DNA from: Neoroseomonas eburnea
GTDB taxonomy: Bacteria > Pseudomonadota > Alphaproteobacteria > Acetobacterales > Acetobacteraceae
Length of the DNA stretch: 64,000 nucleotides
NCBI RefSeq assembly: GCF_018129005.1
Contig: NZ_JAAEDL010000011.1
Coordinates: forward strand, 1 to 64,000
Reading direction: 5' to 3'
The stretch's first letter is position 1. The number at the start of each line of letters is the position of its first letter. Made by a program: the position numbers and the translations under genes. Positions 25,264-34,493 of this stretch are shown one piece after another. The notes below the pieces were generated by a model. It saw nothing but the letters and a program-made list of their open reading frames with translations, was not told the DNA's origin and made no database searches.

Positions 25264-26892
25264 CTACAGGCGGGACACGGCCGTCTCCTTGGACGTGATG
25301 AATTCGAGCAGCGCGGGCGTGCCGTTCCTCGTCTGCTCGATGCCACGCTGGATGGCGGGGACGATGTCCGCCACGCGCTCCACCCGCTCCCCGTAGCCGC
25401 CGAAGGCGCGGGCCATCGCCGCGTAGTCGCCGGAGATGTCGGTGGAACGGTACTTCTCGGTGGAGACCGGCATGACCTTCAGCTCGATCGCCATGGAGAA
25501 ATTGTTCAGCAGGATGGAGAGGATGGGGATGCGCTCGCGCACCGCCGTCTCGAAATCCATGCCCGTGAAGCCGATCGCCGCATCGCCCCAGACATTGATG
25601 CACAGCTTGTCCGGCGCGGCGAGCTTCGCCCCCATGGCGAGGCCGAGACCATAGCCCAGCTGCGTCGTCTTGCCCCAGCCGAGATAGGACAGCGGCGTGC
25701 GGCTGACCCAGAAGGGCGAAAGCTGGTCGCGCGGCGACCCCGCGTCATGGGTGATGATGGTGTTGTCCACATCCACCGTGCGCCACAGGTCGCGCAGCAC
25801 GCGGTAGGGATTGAGCGGCTCGGCATCGCTGTCGGTCCTGGCCGCCCAGGCGGCGAGCCACTCGGCGCGGTGCTGCCGGATCTCCTGCGCCACCGGCCCG
25901 GCGTCGCGCGGCGTCGTCACGCGGCCGGCGAGTTCCGCCAGCAGCGCGTCGAGCGTCAGCGCCGCGTCGCCCACCAGGCCGATCTCGCAGGCGACGTCCT
26001 TGTTCAGGTGGTCGGGGTCGAGCGTGGCGTGGATGATCTTCTTCCCCGCCGGCATCTTCACGCCGAAATTCGTCTCGGTGAAGGAGCAGCCGATGCCGAG
26101 AATGAGGTCGGCATTGTCCAGGAAGTGCCGCACCGGCTTGGGGATGGCGAGGCCGCCCGAGCCGAGCGCGAGCGGATGGTCCTCGGGGAAGGAGGATTTG
26201 CCGCCGAGGCTCGTCGTCACCGGCGCGCCGAGCAGCTCCGCCAGCGCCTTCAGCTGCGGCCAGGCGCGCGCCCAGTGCACGCCGGTGCCGGCGTAGATGA
26301 CCGGCCGCTTCGCCGCCGCCAGCGCATCCGCCGCGCGCGCCACGTCCAGCGGGTCCGGCCCGTAGCGCGTCGCGATCACCGGCGTGTAGTCCAGCGGCTC
26401 CGGCACTTCCTCGTTCCACATGTCGGTCGGGATCTCGACCAGCACGGGACCGCCGCGGCCGTTCCTTAGCCGAGTGAAGGCACGACGCAGGATGTTCGGC
26501 ACCTCGGCCGCCGACGTGATCGGCTCGGCCGACTTGGTGATGCCGCGCATCTGGACGCTGGAATTGAAGTTCGGATCGACATGCGCGAGCCGCCGTGCGT
26601 AGCCCATCGGCAGCACCAGCACCGGTATGCTCTCGCCATAGCACTGAGCGACACCGCCATAGGCGTTCTCGGACCCCGGCCCGTGCTGCATGCAGAAGGC
26701 GCCGAGCTGCCGGCCGGAGGTGACGCGGCTGATGGCATCGGCCATGTGCAGCCCGATGCGCTCCTGGCGCACCATCACCGGGCGGATGTCGATCTCCGCG
26801 GCGTACTCGATGAGATGGTTGACCGGATACCCCGTGAGGATGCGGATGCCCTCACGCTTCATGATCTCGGCAATTGCCGCACCAAGCTTCAT
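25264..26892 (-). CDS. Thiamine pyrophosphate-dependent enzyme (acetolactate synthase-like)
   Basis: A 542-residue enzyme with the three POX-family domains. The N-terminal PYR domain carries the activating Glu in VRQERIGLHMADAIS near residue 44. The middle domain contains KRPVIYAGTGVHWAR near 195. The C-terminal PP domain has the TPP/Mg motif GDAAIGFTGMDFETAV near 434, ending in ILLNN; the canonical GDG is GDA here. Family members decarboxylate or condense 2-oxo acids. The upstream position relative to an ABC importer and a 2-hydroxyacid dehydrogenase suggests catabolism of an imported 2-oxo/hydroxy acid. The specific reaction cannot be assigned. Confidence 0.85.
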   Translation of the reverse strand: MKLGAAIAEIMKREGIRILTGYPVNHLIEYAAEIDIRPVMVRQERIGLHMADAISRVTSGRQLGAFCMQHGPGSENAYGGVAQCYGESIPVLVLPMGYARRLAHVDPNFNSSVQMRGITKSAEPITSAAEVPNILRRAFTRLRNGRGGPVLVEIPTDMWNEEVPEPLDYTPVIATRYGPDPLDVARAADALAAAKRPVIYAGTGVHWARAWPQLKALAELLGAPVTTSLGGKSSFPEDHPLALGSGGLAIPKPVRHFLDNADLILGIGCSFTETNFGVKMPAGKKIIHATLDPDHLNKDVACEIGLVGDAALTLDALLAELAGRVTTPRDAGPVAQEIRQHRAEWLAAWAARTDSDAEPLNPYRVLRDLWRTVDVDNTIITHDAGSPRDQLSPFWVSRTPLSYLGWGKTTQLGYGLGLAMGAKLAAPDKLCINVWGDAAIGFTGMDFETAVRERIPILSILLNNFSMAIELKVMPVSTEKYRSTDISGDYAAMARAFGGYGERVERVADIVPAIQRGIEQTRNGTPALLEFITSKETAVSRL

Positions 26893-27028
26893 CGTGCCGT
26901 TTCCTCGTCGCCGGCACTTTCAGCCCGGCCCTTGGCGCTTCGTTGCGCTGCGCGAGCCTAGACACCGCGACGCATTGCCCGCAACCCCCCGCTTGTGCCC
27001 CGCCTTGCGCGCGGGCAGGCTGCTTAAC

Positions 27029-28615
27029 ATGCCGATGCGCGATCTTGATCTGCTTATGCTTGAGCGCCGGGTCGAGGCGCTGCTCGCGCCCTTCGGCGCC
27101 GCGGGCTCGCCCGGATGCAGCATCGGCCTGGTGCGCGAGGGCACGCTCGTGCTGCATCGCAGCGCGGGCCTCGCCAGCATCGAGCAGGGTGTCGCCATCG
27201 GGCCGGCGACCACCTTCCGCATCGCCTCCGTGACCAAGCAGTTCGTCTGCGCCGCGGCACTGCTGCTGGCCGAGGATGGCGCGCTCTCCCCCGATGACGA
27301 CATCGCGGCGCTGATCCCGGAACTTCCTGACCTCGGGGCGCGGATCACGCTCGACCACGTCATGCGCAACAGCTCCGGCATCCGCGACATGCTGGAGCTG
27401 ATGCGCCTCGGCGGGCTGGATCTCGGCGCCGCCTGCACCGCGGGCGACCTGCTCGCCGCGCTGTGCCGCCAGCGCTCGCTGAACTTCGCGCCGGGCAGCC
27501 GCTTCCTCTACAGCAATTCCGGCTTCTTCCTGCTCGGCCTGGCGGTGGAGCGCGCCGCCGGCATGCCGCTCGCCGCCTTCCTGGAAAAGCGGATCTTCGC
27601 CCCGCTCGGCATGACGCGCACGCGGCTGACGCCGACGACGAGCGAGGTCGTGCCTGGCCTCGCCACCGGCTACCTGCCGCGTGAGAGCCGCTTCATCCGC
27701 GCCGCGCACGGCTTCGCGCTCGGCGGCGAGGGCGGCATCGTGTCCTGCGTCGAGGATCTCGCCCTCTGGGCGCGCAACTACGAAACCGGCCGGGTCGGCG
27801 GGCCCGCGATGGTCCAGGCGCTGCAGCACCGGCAAACCTTCACCAACGGCGCGCTGAACCTCTACGCCCGCGGCCTGGAGGCCGGGGAGCACCGGGGCGT
27901 GCCGACGATGGGCCATGGCGGCCTGTGGCCCGGCTTCAGGACCGCCTTCCTGCGCGCGCCCGGGGAAGGCCTCACCATCATCGTGATCACCAACCATGGC
28001 GGCGCCGAGCCCGGCGCGATCGCGACCGAGGTGCTCGATGCCGCGCTCGCCGGCACGCCGGGGCTCGCGCCCGTGCCCGCCCTGCCTGCCCGCCCGGTGC
28101 TGGAGGCGATGTGCGGCCTCTGGGTGCAGCCGGAGGATGGCGCCTCCTTCGACCTCTTCCTCGACGGGGACGGCCGGCCCGTGGCGCGCAGCCATGGGGT
28201 GCCCGCCGCGCTCGTGCCGCTGCCCGACGGCGCGCTGACGGCGCGGCGAGGGTCCTTCTGCTTCACCCTGCGCAGCGCCGGCGATGCCCTGGAGCTGGAA
28301 TCGGATGCCGGGCAGCGCGGGCTGTACCGCCGCGCCACGGCCGAGGCGCCGATGCCGGAAGGCCTGCCCGGCCGTTATGCCTGCGCGGAACTCGGCACCG
28401 AATGGAGCATCGATGCGGACCACCGCGTCACCGCGCGCGGCCCGCACGCGGTCGGCGGGCCCTGGCGGCTCGAACCGGTGGCGCCCGGCCTGCTGCGGCT
28501 GCACATACCAGGCGCGCTGTTCGACACCTGGGCCGACATCCGCCTGCTGCCCGGCGGCGCGCTGGAGGCCAATGCCGCCCGCGCCCGCCGCCTGGTCTTC
28601 GATCGCATCGCCTGA
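27029..28615 (+). CDS. Serine hydrolase, D-aminopeptidase-like (S12)
   Basis: A 528-residue beta-lactamase-fold hydrolase. The SxxK motif is SVTKQF near residue 67, the Tyr of YSNSGF is near 161, and the third motif is HGGLWPGFRTAF near 295. The length and the 200-residue C-terminal extension (two small beta-barrels, from about residue 330) match D-aminopeptidase of Ochrobactrum (about 520 residues) rather than plain beta-lactamases. Family enzymes release N-terminal D-amino acids from peptides. No export signal is visible. It lies 12 bases upstream of a nitronate monooxygenase gene and is divergent from the TPP enzyme. Natural substrate is unknown. Confidence 0.8.
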   Translation: MPMRDLDLLMLERRVEALLAPFGAAGSPGCSIGLVREGTLVLHRSAGLASIEQGVAIGPATTFRIASVTKQFVCAAALLLAEDGALSPDDDIAALIPELPDLGARITLDHVMRNSSGIRDMLELMRLGGLDLGAACTAGDLLAALCRQRSLNFAPGSRFLYSNSGFFLLGLAVERAAGMPLAAFLEKRIFAPLGMTRTRLTPTTSEVVPGLATGYLPRESRFIRAAHGFALGGEGGIVSCVEDLALWARNYETGRVGGPAMVQALQHRQTFTNGALNLYARGLEAGEHRGVPTMGHGGLWPGFRTAFLRAPGEGLTIIVITNHGGAEPGAIATEVLDAALAGTPGLAPVPALPARPVLEAMCGLWVQPEDGASFDLFLDGDGRPVARSHGVPAALVPLPDGALTARRGSFCFTLRSAGDALELESDAGQRGLYRRATAEAPMPEGLPGRYACAELGTEWSIDADHRVTARGPHAVGGPWRLEPVAPGLLRLHIPGALFDTWADIRLLPGGALEANAARARRLVFDRIA

Positions 28616-28627
28616 GGAAACACGTCC

Positions 28628-29566
28628 ATGCCCATCCCCGAAGCCCTCAGGGGCCGCCTTGCGCTTCCGGCCATCGCCGCGCCGATGTTCCTGGTCTCCG
28701 GCCCCGACCTGGTGGTCGAGACCTGCCGCGCGGGCGTGCTCGGCACCTTCCCCGCGCTGAACCAGCGCAGCACCGAGGGCTACGGAGACTGGCTCGCCGA
28801 GATCCGCGAGCGCACCGGCAACGACGCAGCGCCCTATGGCGTGAACCTCATCGTCCACCGTTCCAACGCCCGGCTGCAGCAGGACCTGGCGGAGACGGTC
28901 CGGCAGCGCGTGCCGGTCATCATCACCTCGCTCGGCGCGGTGCAGGAGGTGGTGGACGCGATCCACTCCTATGGCGGCCTGGTGTTCCACGACGTCATCA
29001 ACCTGCGCCACGCGCGCAAGGCGGCGGAGGCCGGGGTGGACGGGCTGATCGCCGTCACCGCGGGCGCCGGCGGCCATGCCGGCACCTACAACCCCTTCGC
29101 CTTCCTGCACGAGATCCGGCAGTTCTTCGCCGGCACGCTGATCCTCTCGGGCGGCATGTCGACCGGCGCGCATATCGCCGGTGCGCGCGCGGCGGGGGCC
29201 GATCTCGCCTATCTCGGCACGCGCTTCATCGCGACGACCGAAAGCCGCGCGCCGGAGGACTACAAGCGGATGGTGCTCGCCGCGACGGCGAAGGACATCG
29301 TCTACACGCCGGCGATCAGCGGGGTGAACGCCAACTTCCTGCGCCCCTCGATCGAGGCCGCCGGGCTCGATCCCGACAATCTGCCCGACTACGGGCGCGA
29401 CGTGGCGCCCGGCAACCACGAACGGCGCGCCTGGAAGAACATCTGGTCCGCCGGCCACGGCGTCGGCGCGATCGAGGACGTGCCGAGCACCGCCGAGCTC
29501 TGCGCGCGGCTGAAGCGCGAATACCGCCAGGCGATCGAGGGCCTCGCCGCCGATCTCGCGGCCTAG
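28628..29566 (+). CDS. Nitronate monooxygenase (2-nitropropane dioxygenase family)
   Basis: A 312-residue FMN-dependent TIM-barrel enzyme. The family signature VTAGAGGHAGTYNPFAFLHE near residue 142 includes the catalytic His. SGGMSTGAHIAGARAAGADL near 180 and YLGTRFIATTES near 200 provide FMN phosphate contacts. AAPMFLVSGPDLV near the N-terminus is the first flavin-binding strand. The enzyme oxidises alkyl nitronates to carbonyl compounds and nitrite, or acts as a general flavin oxygenase. It is preceded by the D-aminopeptidase-like gene and followed after about 65 bases by tctB. Confidence 0.88.
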   Translation: MPIPEALRGRLALPAIAAPMFLVSGPDLVVETCRAGVLGTFPALNQRSTEGYGDWLAEIRERTGNDAAPYGVNLIVHRSNARLQQDLAETVRQRVPVIITSLGAVQEVVDAIHSYGGLVFHDVINLRHARKAAEAGVDGLIAVTAGAGGHAGTYNPFAFLHEIRQFFAGTLILSGGMSTGAHIAGARAAGADLAYLGTRFIATTESRAPEDYKRMVLAATAKDIVYTPAISGVNANFLRPSIEAAGLDPDNLPDYGRDVAPGNHERRAWKNIWSAGHGVGAIEDVPSTAELCARLKREYRQAIEGLAADLAA

Positions 29567-29631
29567 CCTTCGCGCCGAAGGATCGTCTAGCCTTTCGCGG
29601 CGGCAACGTCCGCGGGGGGAAACGACAGGGC

Positions 29632-30117
29632 ATGCATCTCTCGGACCGGATAACGGGCGGCTTCCTGGTGCTGCTCGGCGCCTTGGCTTTCTGGGGCGGA
29701 TCGCGCCTGCCGGCCGTGCCGGGGCAGGATGTCGGCCCGGCGGTGTTCCCGATGGTGGTCGGCGGCGGGCTCGCGCTCTGCGGCGCGCTCATCGTGCTCG
29801 GCATCGGCCACAGTTTCGAGGACGAGGAGACCGAACCGGTCGAGGCGCATGAAGGCCTGGCGCGCTGGCTCGGCGCCTGGCGGGCGCTCGCGGCCTTCGT
29901 GCCGCCGGCGCTGCTGCTCTTCTACGTGCTGGCGTCGGAAGCGCTCGGCTTCCTGCCGACGGCCTTCGTGATGGTGGCGGTGGCCGCCCTGTCGCTCGGC
30001 GCCTCGCCGCGGCTGGCGCTGGCCATGGCGGTGGCGGCGCCGCCGGTCGTCCACCTCGTCTTCTACAAGCTGCTGCGCGTCCCGCTGCCCGCGGGCATCC
30101 TGCCGGCGCCGTGGTGA
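29632..30117 (+). CDS. tctB: Tripartite tricarboxylate transporter small membrane subunit (TctB family)
   Basis: A 161-residue membrane protein starting MHLSDRITGGFLVLLGALAF after a GGGGGGAAACGACAGGG leader. Four membrane segments are visible: LVLLGALAFWGGS, FPMVVGGGLALCGALIVLGI, AFVPPALLLFYVL and FVMVAVAALSLGAS. This matches TctB, the poorly conserved subunit that pairs with TctA. It is followed after four bases by tctA, and a TctC receptor completes the set. The transporter imports a carboxylate driven by the proton or sodium gradient. Confidence 0.85.
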   Translation: MHLSDRITGGFLVLLGALAFWGGSRLPAVPGQDVGPAVFPMVVGGGLALCGALIVLGIGHSFEDEETEPVEAHEGLARWLGAWRALAAFVPPALLLFYVLASEALGFLPTAFVMVAVAALSLGASPRLALAMAVAAPPVVHLVFYKLLRVPLPAGILPAPW

Positions 30118-30121
30118 TCGC

Positions 30122-31618
30122 ATGACCGCCTTCCTCGAAGCGATGCGTCTGGTTGCGGCGCCGGACGTGCTGATCGCCATCATGGCCTCCGCGGTCTACG
30201 GGCTGGTGGTGGGGTCGCTGCCCGGCCTTTCGGCCACCATGGCAACGGCGCTGCTGGTCCCGGTCACCTTCTACCTCTCGCCGATCGCGGCGGTGGCGAC
30301 GATCATCACGGCGTCCGCCATGGCGATCTTCTCGGGCGACATCCCGGGCGCGCTGATGCGCATCCCCGGCACGCCGGCCTCCGCCGCATACACGGACGAG
30401 GCCTATGCGATGACGCGCAAGGGCCAGGCGGAGCTCGCACTCGGCGCCGGCCTCTGGTTCAGCGCCATCGGCGGCATCGTCGGCACGCTCTCCCTCGTGC
30501 TGATGGCGCCGGCGCTGGCGGAGATGGCGCTCTCCTTCTCCACCTTCGAATATTTCTGGCTCGCCTTCCTCGGCCTGATGTGCGCGACGCTGGTGGCGCG
30601 CTCCTCGCCGATCAAGGCGATCGCGGCCATGCTGCTCGGGCTGCTGTTCGCCTGCATCGGCATCGAGAACCCGGGCGGCGTGCCGCGCTTTACCCTCGGC
30701 ATCACCGACCTGCTCGGCGGCATCGAGCCGATCCCCGCGCTGGTCGGCGTCTTCGCGGTGTCCGAGGTGATGCGCGCGATGACGACGCCCGAGCCCCCGC
30801 CCCTGCCGCGGCGGCGCTTCGGCAGCATCCTCGCGGGCCAGTGGGCGCTGACGAAGAAGTACCAGTGGCCGATGTGGCGCGGGAACATCGTGGGCATCAT
30901 CATCGGCGTGCTGCCCGGCGCGGGCGCGGACATGGCGGCCTGGGTCTCCTACGCCACCGCCAAGCGCTTCTCGAAGGAACCGGAGAAGTTCGGCACCGGC
31001 CACCCGGAAGGGCTGGTGGAGGCGGGCGCCTCGAACAACGCCTCGCTCGCCTCCGGCTGGGTGCCCTCGCTGCTGTTCGGCATCCCCGGCGACACCATCA
31101 CGGCGATCGCCATCGGCGTGCTCTACATGAAGGGGCTGAACCCCGGGCCGACGCTGTTCACCGAGCGCGCGTCCAGCATGTACGCGCTCTACATCATCTT
31201 CGTGCTGGCCAACATCATCATGATCCCGCTCGGCATCGTCATGATCCGCGCGGCGAGCCTGGTGCTGCGGGCCCCGCGCTCCGCGGTGATGCCGGTGATC
31301 GTGCTGCTCTGCGCGGTCGGCGCCTTTGCCACCGGCAACAACCTGTTCTCCGTGCTGCTGGTGGGGCTGTTCGGCATCGTCGGCTTCGTCATGGAGCGCA
31401 ACGGCTACCCGGTCGCCGCGCTCGTCCTCGGCATCGTCATGGGCACGATGGTGGAGCAGAACTTCGTCACCTCCCTCATCAAGTCCGACGGCGATGTGCT
31501 GCCGTTCTTCGAGCGGCCGGTCTCCTCGGTGCTCGCGGCCATGACCATCGCGGCGCTGCTCTGGCCGGCCGCGGTCTGGGCGATACGCCGCTTGCGGCCG
31601 GCCGAAGCGGCGCGATAG
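30122..31618 (+). CDS. tctA: Tripartite tricarboxylate transporter large permease (TctA family)
   Basis: A 498-residue integral membrane protein with about 12 helices. Family motifs include PGLSATMATALLVPVTFYLS near residue 36, MRIPGTPASAAYTDEAYAMT near 80, VGIIIGVLPGAGADMAAWVS near 260, and YATAKRFSKEPEKFGTGHPE near 280. The last forms part of the highly conserved second half of TctA. It is the main translocation subunit of the tctB-tctA-tctC operon. The receptor gene begins 31 bases downstream after a GGAGGG ribosome-binding site. Confidence 0.93.
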   Translation: MTAFLEAMRLVAAPDVLIAIMASAVYGLVVGSLPGLSATMATALLVPVTFYLSPIAAVATIITASAMAIFSGDIPGALMRIPGTPASAAYTDEAYAMTRKGQAELALGAGLWFSAIGGIVGTLSLVLMAPALAEMALSFSTFEYFWLAFLGLMCATLVARSSPIKAIAAMLLGLLFACIGIENPGGVPRFTLGITDLLGGIEPIPALVGVFAVSEVMRAMTTPEPPPLPRRRFGSILAGQWALTKKYQWPMWRGNIVGIIIGVLPGAGADMAAWVSYATAKRFSKEPEKFGTGHPEGLVEAGASNNASLASGWVPSLLFGIPGDTITAIAIGVLYMKGLNPGPTLFTERASSMYALYIIFVLANIIMIPLGIVMIRAASLVLRAPRSAVMPVIVLLCAVGAFATGNNLFSVLLVGLFGIVGFVMERNGYPVAALVLGIVMGTMVEQNFVTSLIKSDGDVLPFFERPVSSVLAAMTIAALLWPAAVWAIRRLRPAEAAR

Positions 31619-31649
31619 CGTCACGCCACTTCGAGGAGGGAACGAAAGA

Positions 31650-32639
31650 ATGATCCAGTTCACCCGCCGCGGCGCGCTCGCCGCCGGCGCCCTTGCCGGG
31701 ATCGCCCCGCTCGCGCGCCCTGCCCTCGGCCAGGGCCGCTATCCCAGCCGCCCCGTCACCGTCATCTGTCCCTGGGGCGCGGGCGGCGGCACGGACGCGA
31801 CCGCGCGCATCGTCGCCAACCTGCTCGAGAAGGAACTCGGCCAGCCCTTCAACGTGGTGAACCGCACCGGCGGCTCCGGCGTGGTCGGGCATTCCGCCAT
31901 CGCCCAGGCGGCACCGGACGGCCACACCATCGGCATGCTCACGGTCGAGATCGCGATGATGCACTGGCAGGGGCTGACGGAGCTCAAGCCCACCAGCTAC
32001 ACGCCGCTCGCGCTGATGAACGAGGATCCGCCCGGGGTGCAGGTCAACGTCAACTCGCCGTACCGCGACATCAAGTCGCTCGCCGACGCCATCAAGGCCA
32101 GCCCGGCTGGCCGCTTCAAGGCCTCGGGCACCGGTCAGGGCGGCATCTGGCATCTCGCGCTCGCCGGCTGGCTCCTGGCGATGGGCCTGCGTGCCGACCA
32201 CGTCCGCTGGGTGCCCTCCAACGGCGCCGCGCCGGCAATGCAGGATCTCGCCGCGGGCGGGGTGGATCTCGTCACCTGCTCGGTGCCGGAAGCGCGCGCG
32301 ATCATCGAGGCCGGTCGCGCCCGCAGCCTCGCCGTCATGGCGGCGCAGCGCAATCCGCAGTTCCCCGATGTGCCGACGCTGAAGGAGAGCCTCGGCATCG
32401 ACTACAACACCGGTGCGTGGCGCGGCATGGCCGGCCCGGCGAACCTGCCGCCGGAGATCGCCCGCACCCTGACCACCGCGCTGCAGAAGGTCTATGACGG
32501 CCGCGAGTACAAGGAATTCATGGCCTCTCGCGGCTTCGGCGTGGTCTGGGCGGATGCCGCCGGCTTCGCCGCCTTCATGGAGCGGTCGGACGCGAGTCTC
32601 GGCGCCGCGATGCGCGCCGCCGGCCTCGCGCGCACCTGA
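31650..32639 (+). CDS. tctC: Tripartite tricarboxylate transporter substrate receptor (TctC)
   Basis: A 329-residue periplasmic receptor with a twin-arginine-like signal (FTRRGALAAGALAGIAPLAR, cleavage near ALGQ). The mature protein begins RYPSRPVTVICPWGAGGGTD, then VVNRTGGSGVVGHSAIAQ and DGHTIGMLTVEI, all characteristic of TctC/Bug proteins. As the third gene of the complete tctBAC operon, it is the cognate receptor. The ligand is probably a small carboxylate but cannot be identified from sequence. A strong hairpin at 32650-32676 follows the stop. Confidence 0.92.
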   Translation: MIQFTRRGALAAGALAGIAPLARPALGQGRYPSRPVTVICPWGAGGGTDATARIVANLLEKELGQPFNVVNRTGGSGVVGHSAIAQAAPDGHTIGMLTVEIAMMHWQGLTELKPTSYTPLALMNEDPPGVQVNVNSPYRDIKSLADAIKASPAGRFKASGTGQGGIWHLALAGWLLAMGLRADHVRWVPSNGAAPAMQDLAAGGVDLVTCSVPEARAIIEAGRARSLAVMAAQRNPQFPDVPTLKESLGIDYNTGAWRGMAGPANLPPEIARTLTTALQKVYDGREYKEFMASRGFGVVWADAAGFAAFMERSDASLGAAMRAAGLART

Positions 32640-32649
32640 CGCGGGGCGG

Positions 32650-32676
32650 GGCGGCGCCGGCCCATCCGGCGCCGCC
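32650..32676. terminator. GC-rich hairpin between convergent genes
   Basis: GGCGGCGCCGG pairs perfectly over 11 bp with CCGGCGCCGCC around a CCCAT loop. It occupies the 42-base gap between the tctC stop and the stop of the oppositely oriented enoyl-CoA hydratase, so it can serve both. No T-tract is present on either side. Confidence 0.6.
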
Positions 32677-32681
32677 TGCCC

Positions 32682-33464
32682 TCAACGTCCGCGGAACACC
32701 GGCCTGCGCTTCTCCGCGAAGGCGCGCAGCCCTTCCTTCGTATCCTCGGTCTTCGCCAGCGCCGCGGTCTGGGTCTGCTCGAAGCGGTAGCCTTCGTGCA
32801 GCGGCATGTACTCGCACACCGTGAAGGCCCGCTTCATCGCCGCGACCGCGAGCGGCGCCTTGCCGGCGATCTCCCGCGCCATGGCCTGGGCCGCCGGCAG
32901 CAGCTCCGCTTTCGGGAAGCAGCCGGAGGCGACGCGCATGCGGTGCAGCTCCGGCCCGTACAGCCGCCGCGCGGTGAACAGGAACATCCGTGCATCGGAC
33001 TGGCCGAAATGGCGCAGCACGTGCTGCACGCCGCCGGCGAGGCCGACATCCACCTCCGTCATGGACATGAAGGCGTCCTCGGCGACGAGAACGATGTCGC
33101 AGACCAGCGCCAGCACGCAGCCCGCCCCGATCGCCGGCCCGTTCACCGCCGCGATCACCGGCTTGCCGCATTCCATCACGCAGTCGAAGCCCGCCCGCAC
33201 CGCCCGGCTGTGACGCGGGAAGGCGCCGCGCGTCGCCGCATCCGGCCGGTCGCGCAGGTCGGCGCCGGCGGAGAATGTCCTGCCGTCCCCCGTCAGCACG
33301 ATCGCGCGCACCTCCTCGCTTTCATGCAGCGTGTCGAAGATGCGGGTGATCTCGTCGCGGAAGACGCCATTCTGCGCGTTCACCGGCGGGCGGCGGATCG
33401 TGACGGTGGCGACGTGGTCGGCCACCTCGACGCGGAAGGTTTCGAGCGGGTCCAGACTGTCCAT
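32682..33464 (-). CDS. Enoyl-CoA hydratase/isomerase family protein
   Basis: A 260-residue crotonase-fold protein. The oxyanion-hole segments are TFSAGADLRDRPD near residue 65 and NGPAIGAGCVLALVCDIVLV near 111. Normal family Glu positions fall in MSMTEVDVGLAGG near 137, where an acidic residue is kept. The C-terminus (GLRAFAEKRRPVFRGR) is typical of hydratases. It probably hydrates or isomerises a CoA thioester. It lies three bases downstream of a TctC gene, indicating co-transcription and possibly CoA-dependent breakdown of the transported acid. Confidence 0.88.
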   Translation of the reverse strand: MDSLDPLETFRVEVADHVATVTIRRPPVNAQNGVFRDEITRIFDTLHESEEVRAIVLTGDGRTFSAGADLRDRPDAATRGAFPRHSRAVRAGFDCVMECGKPVIAAVNGPAIGAGCVLALVCDIVLVAEDAFMSMTEVDVGLAGGVQHVLRHFGQSDARMFLFTARRLYGPELHRMRVASGCFPKAELLPAAQAMAREIAGKAPLAVAAMKRAFTVCEYMPLHEGYRFEQTQTAALAKTEDTKEGLRAFAEKRRPVFRGR

Positions 33465-33467
33465 CGG

Positions 33468-34433
33468 CTACTCCAGGCGGATGTTGCCGGCGCGAACCAC
33501 TTCGCCCCAGCGTGCGGCGCCTTCGACCACGGCGGAGGCGAAGGCCTGCGGCGTGCTCGCGACGATCATGCCGCCCTGGCTGGCCAGGGCGGCGCGCGTC
33601 TCGGCGTCGTCGAGGGCGGCGACCATCGCCGCATGCAGCAGGGCGATGCGCTCCGGCGGCGTGCCCGCGGCGCTGACCAGGCCGTAGAAGGTCTCCGACA
33701 GCATGCCGGGCACGCCGGCCTCCACCATGGTCGGCAGGTCCGGAAGTTGCTCGATGCGCCGCGCGCTCGTCACCCCGAGGCCGCGCAGCGCGCCGGAGCG
33801 CACATGGCTCAGCAGTGCCGGCACGTCCGCCATCAGGATCTGGATGCGTCCGGCCAGCGCGTCCGTCACCGCCGGCGCGGCGCCGCGATAGGGCACGTGC
33901 ACGATGTCGATGCCGGCGCGCTGCTTGAACAGTTCCCCCGCCATGTGCAGCGAGGAACCGATGCCGGCGGACCCGTAGGACAGCCGCCCGGGCTGCGCCT
34001 TCGCGAGCGCCACCAGCTCCGCCACCGTGTTCGCCGGCACCGACGGATGCACGGCGAGGATCTGCGGCACCGACAGCACCAGCCCTATCGGCGCCAGCTC
34101 GGTCTGCGGATCGAAGGGCATCTGCTGCGTCAGATGCGGCTGCACCGCCAGCACGCCGCTGCTGGCCAGGCCGATCACGTGACCGTCCGGCGCCGCGCGC
34201 GCCACCGCCTCGATGCCGACCAGCCCGCCGGCGCCGGAGCGGTTCTCCACCACCACCGCCTTGCCAAGCCGCTCGCCCATGACGCGGGCGATCAGCCGCC
34301 CGATGAGATCCGCGGGTCCGCCCGGCGGGAAGGGCACGACGAGGCGCACCGGCTGGGCCGGGAATCCCTGCGCCAGGGCGATGCCCGGCGCGGCGGCCAT
34401 CAGGCCGAAGACGGCACGACGCGACAGAGTCAT
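33468..34433 (-). CDS. TctC/Bug-family solute receptor (orphan)
   Basis: A 321-residue periplasmic receptor with signal MTLSRRAVFGLMAAAPGIALAQ. Family features are PVRLVVPFPPGGPADLIGRL, VVENRSGAGGLVGIEAVA and DGHVIGLASSGVL near residue 85. It lacks adjacent tctA/tctB on its strand; the nearest permease pair is the opposite-strand operon 2 kb away, which already has a receptor. It is the middle gene of a GST-TctC-enoyl-CoA hydratase minus-strand group, with 60 bases from the GST stop and three bases to the hydratase. Confidence 0.9.
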   Translation of the reverse strand: MTLSRRAVFGLMAAAPGIALAQGFPAQPVRLVVPFPPGGPADLIGRLIARVMGERLGKAVVVENRSGAGGLVGIEAVARAAPDGHVIGLASSGVLAVQPHLTQQMPFDPQTELAPIGLVLSVPQILAVHPSVPANTVAELVALAKAQPGRLSYGSAGIGSSLHMAGELFKQRAGIDIVHVPYRGAAPAVTDALAGRIQILMADVPALLSHVRSGALRGLGVTSARRIEQLPDLPTMVEAGVPGMLSETFYGLVSAAGTPPERIALLHAAMVAALDDAETRAALASQGGMIVASTPQAFASAVVEGAARWGEVVRAGNIRLE

Positions 34434-34493
34434 GGCTCTTCCTCCCTCGATCGCGGCCGGGTCGCTGTCAGGGATGCGCGGCGCGGCTCGCCC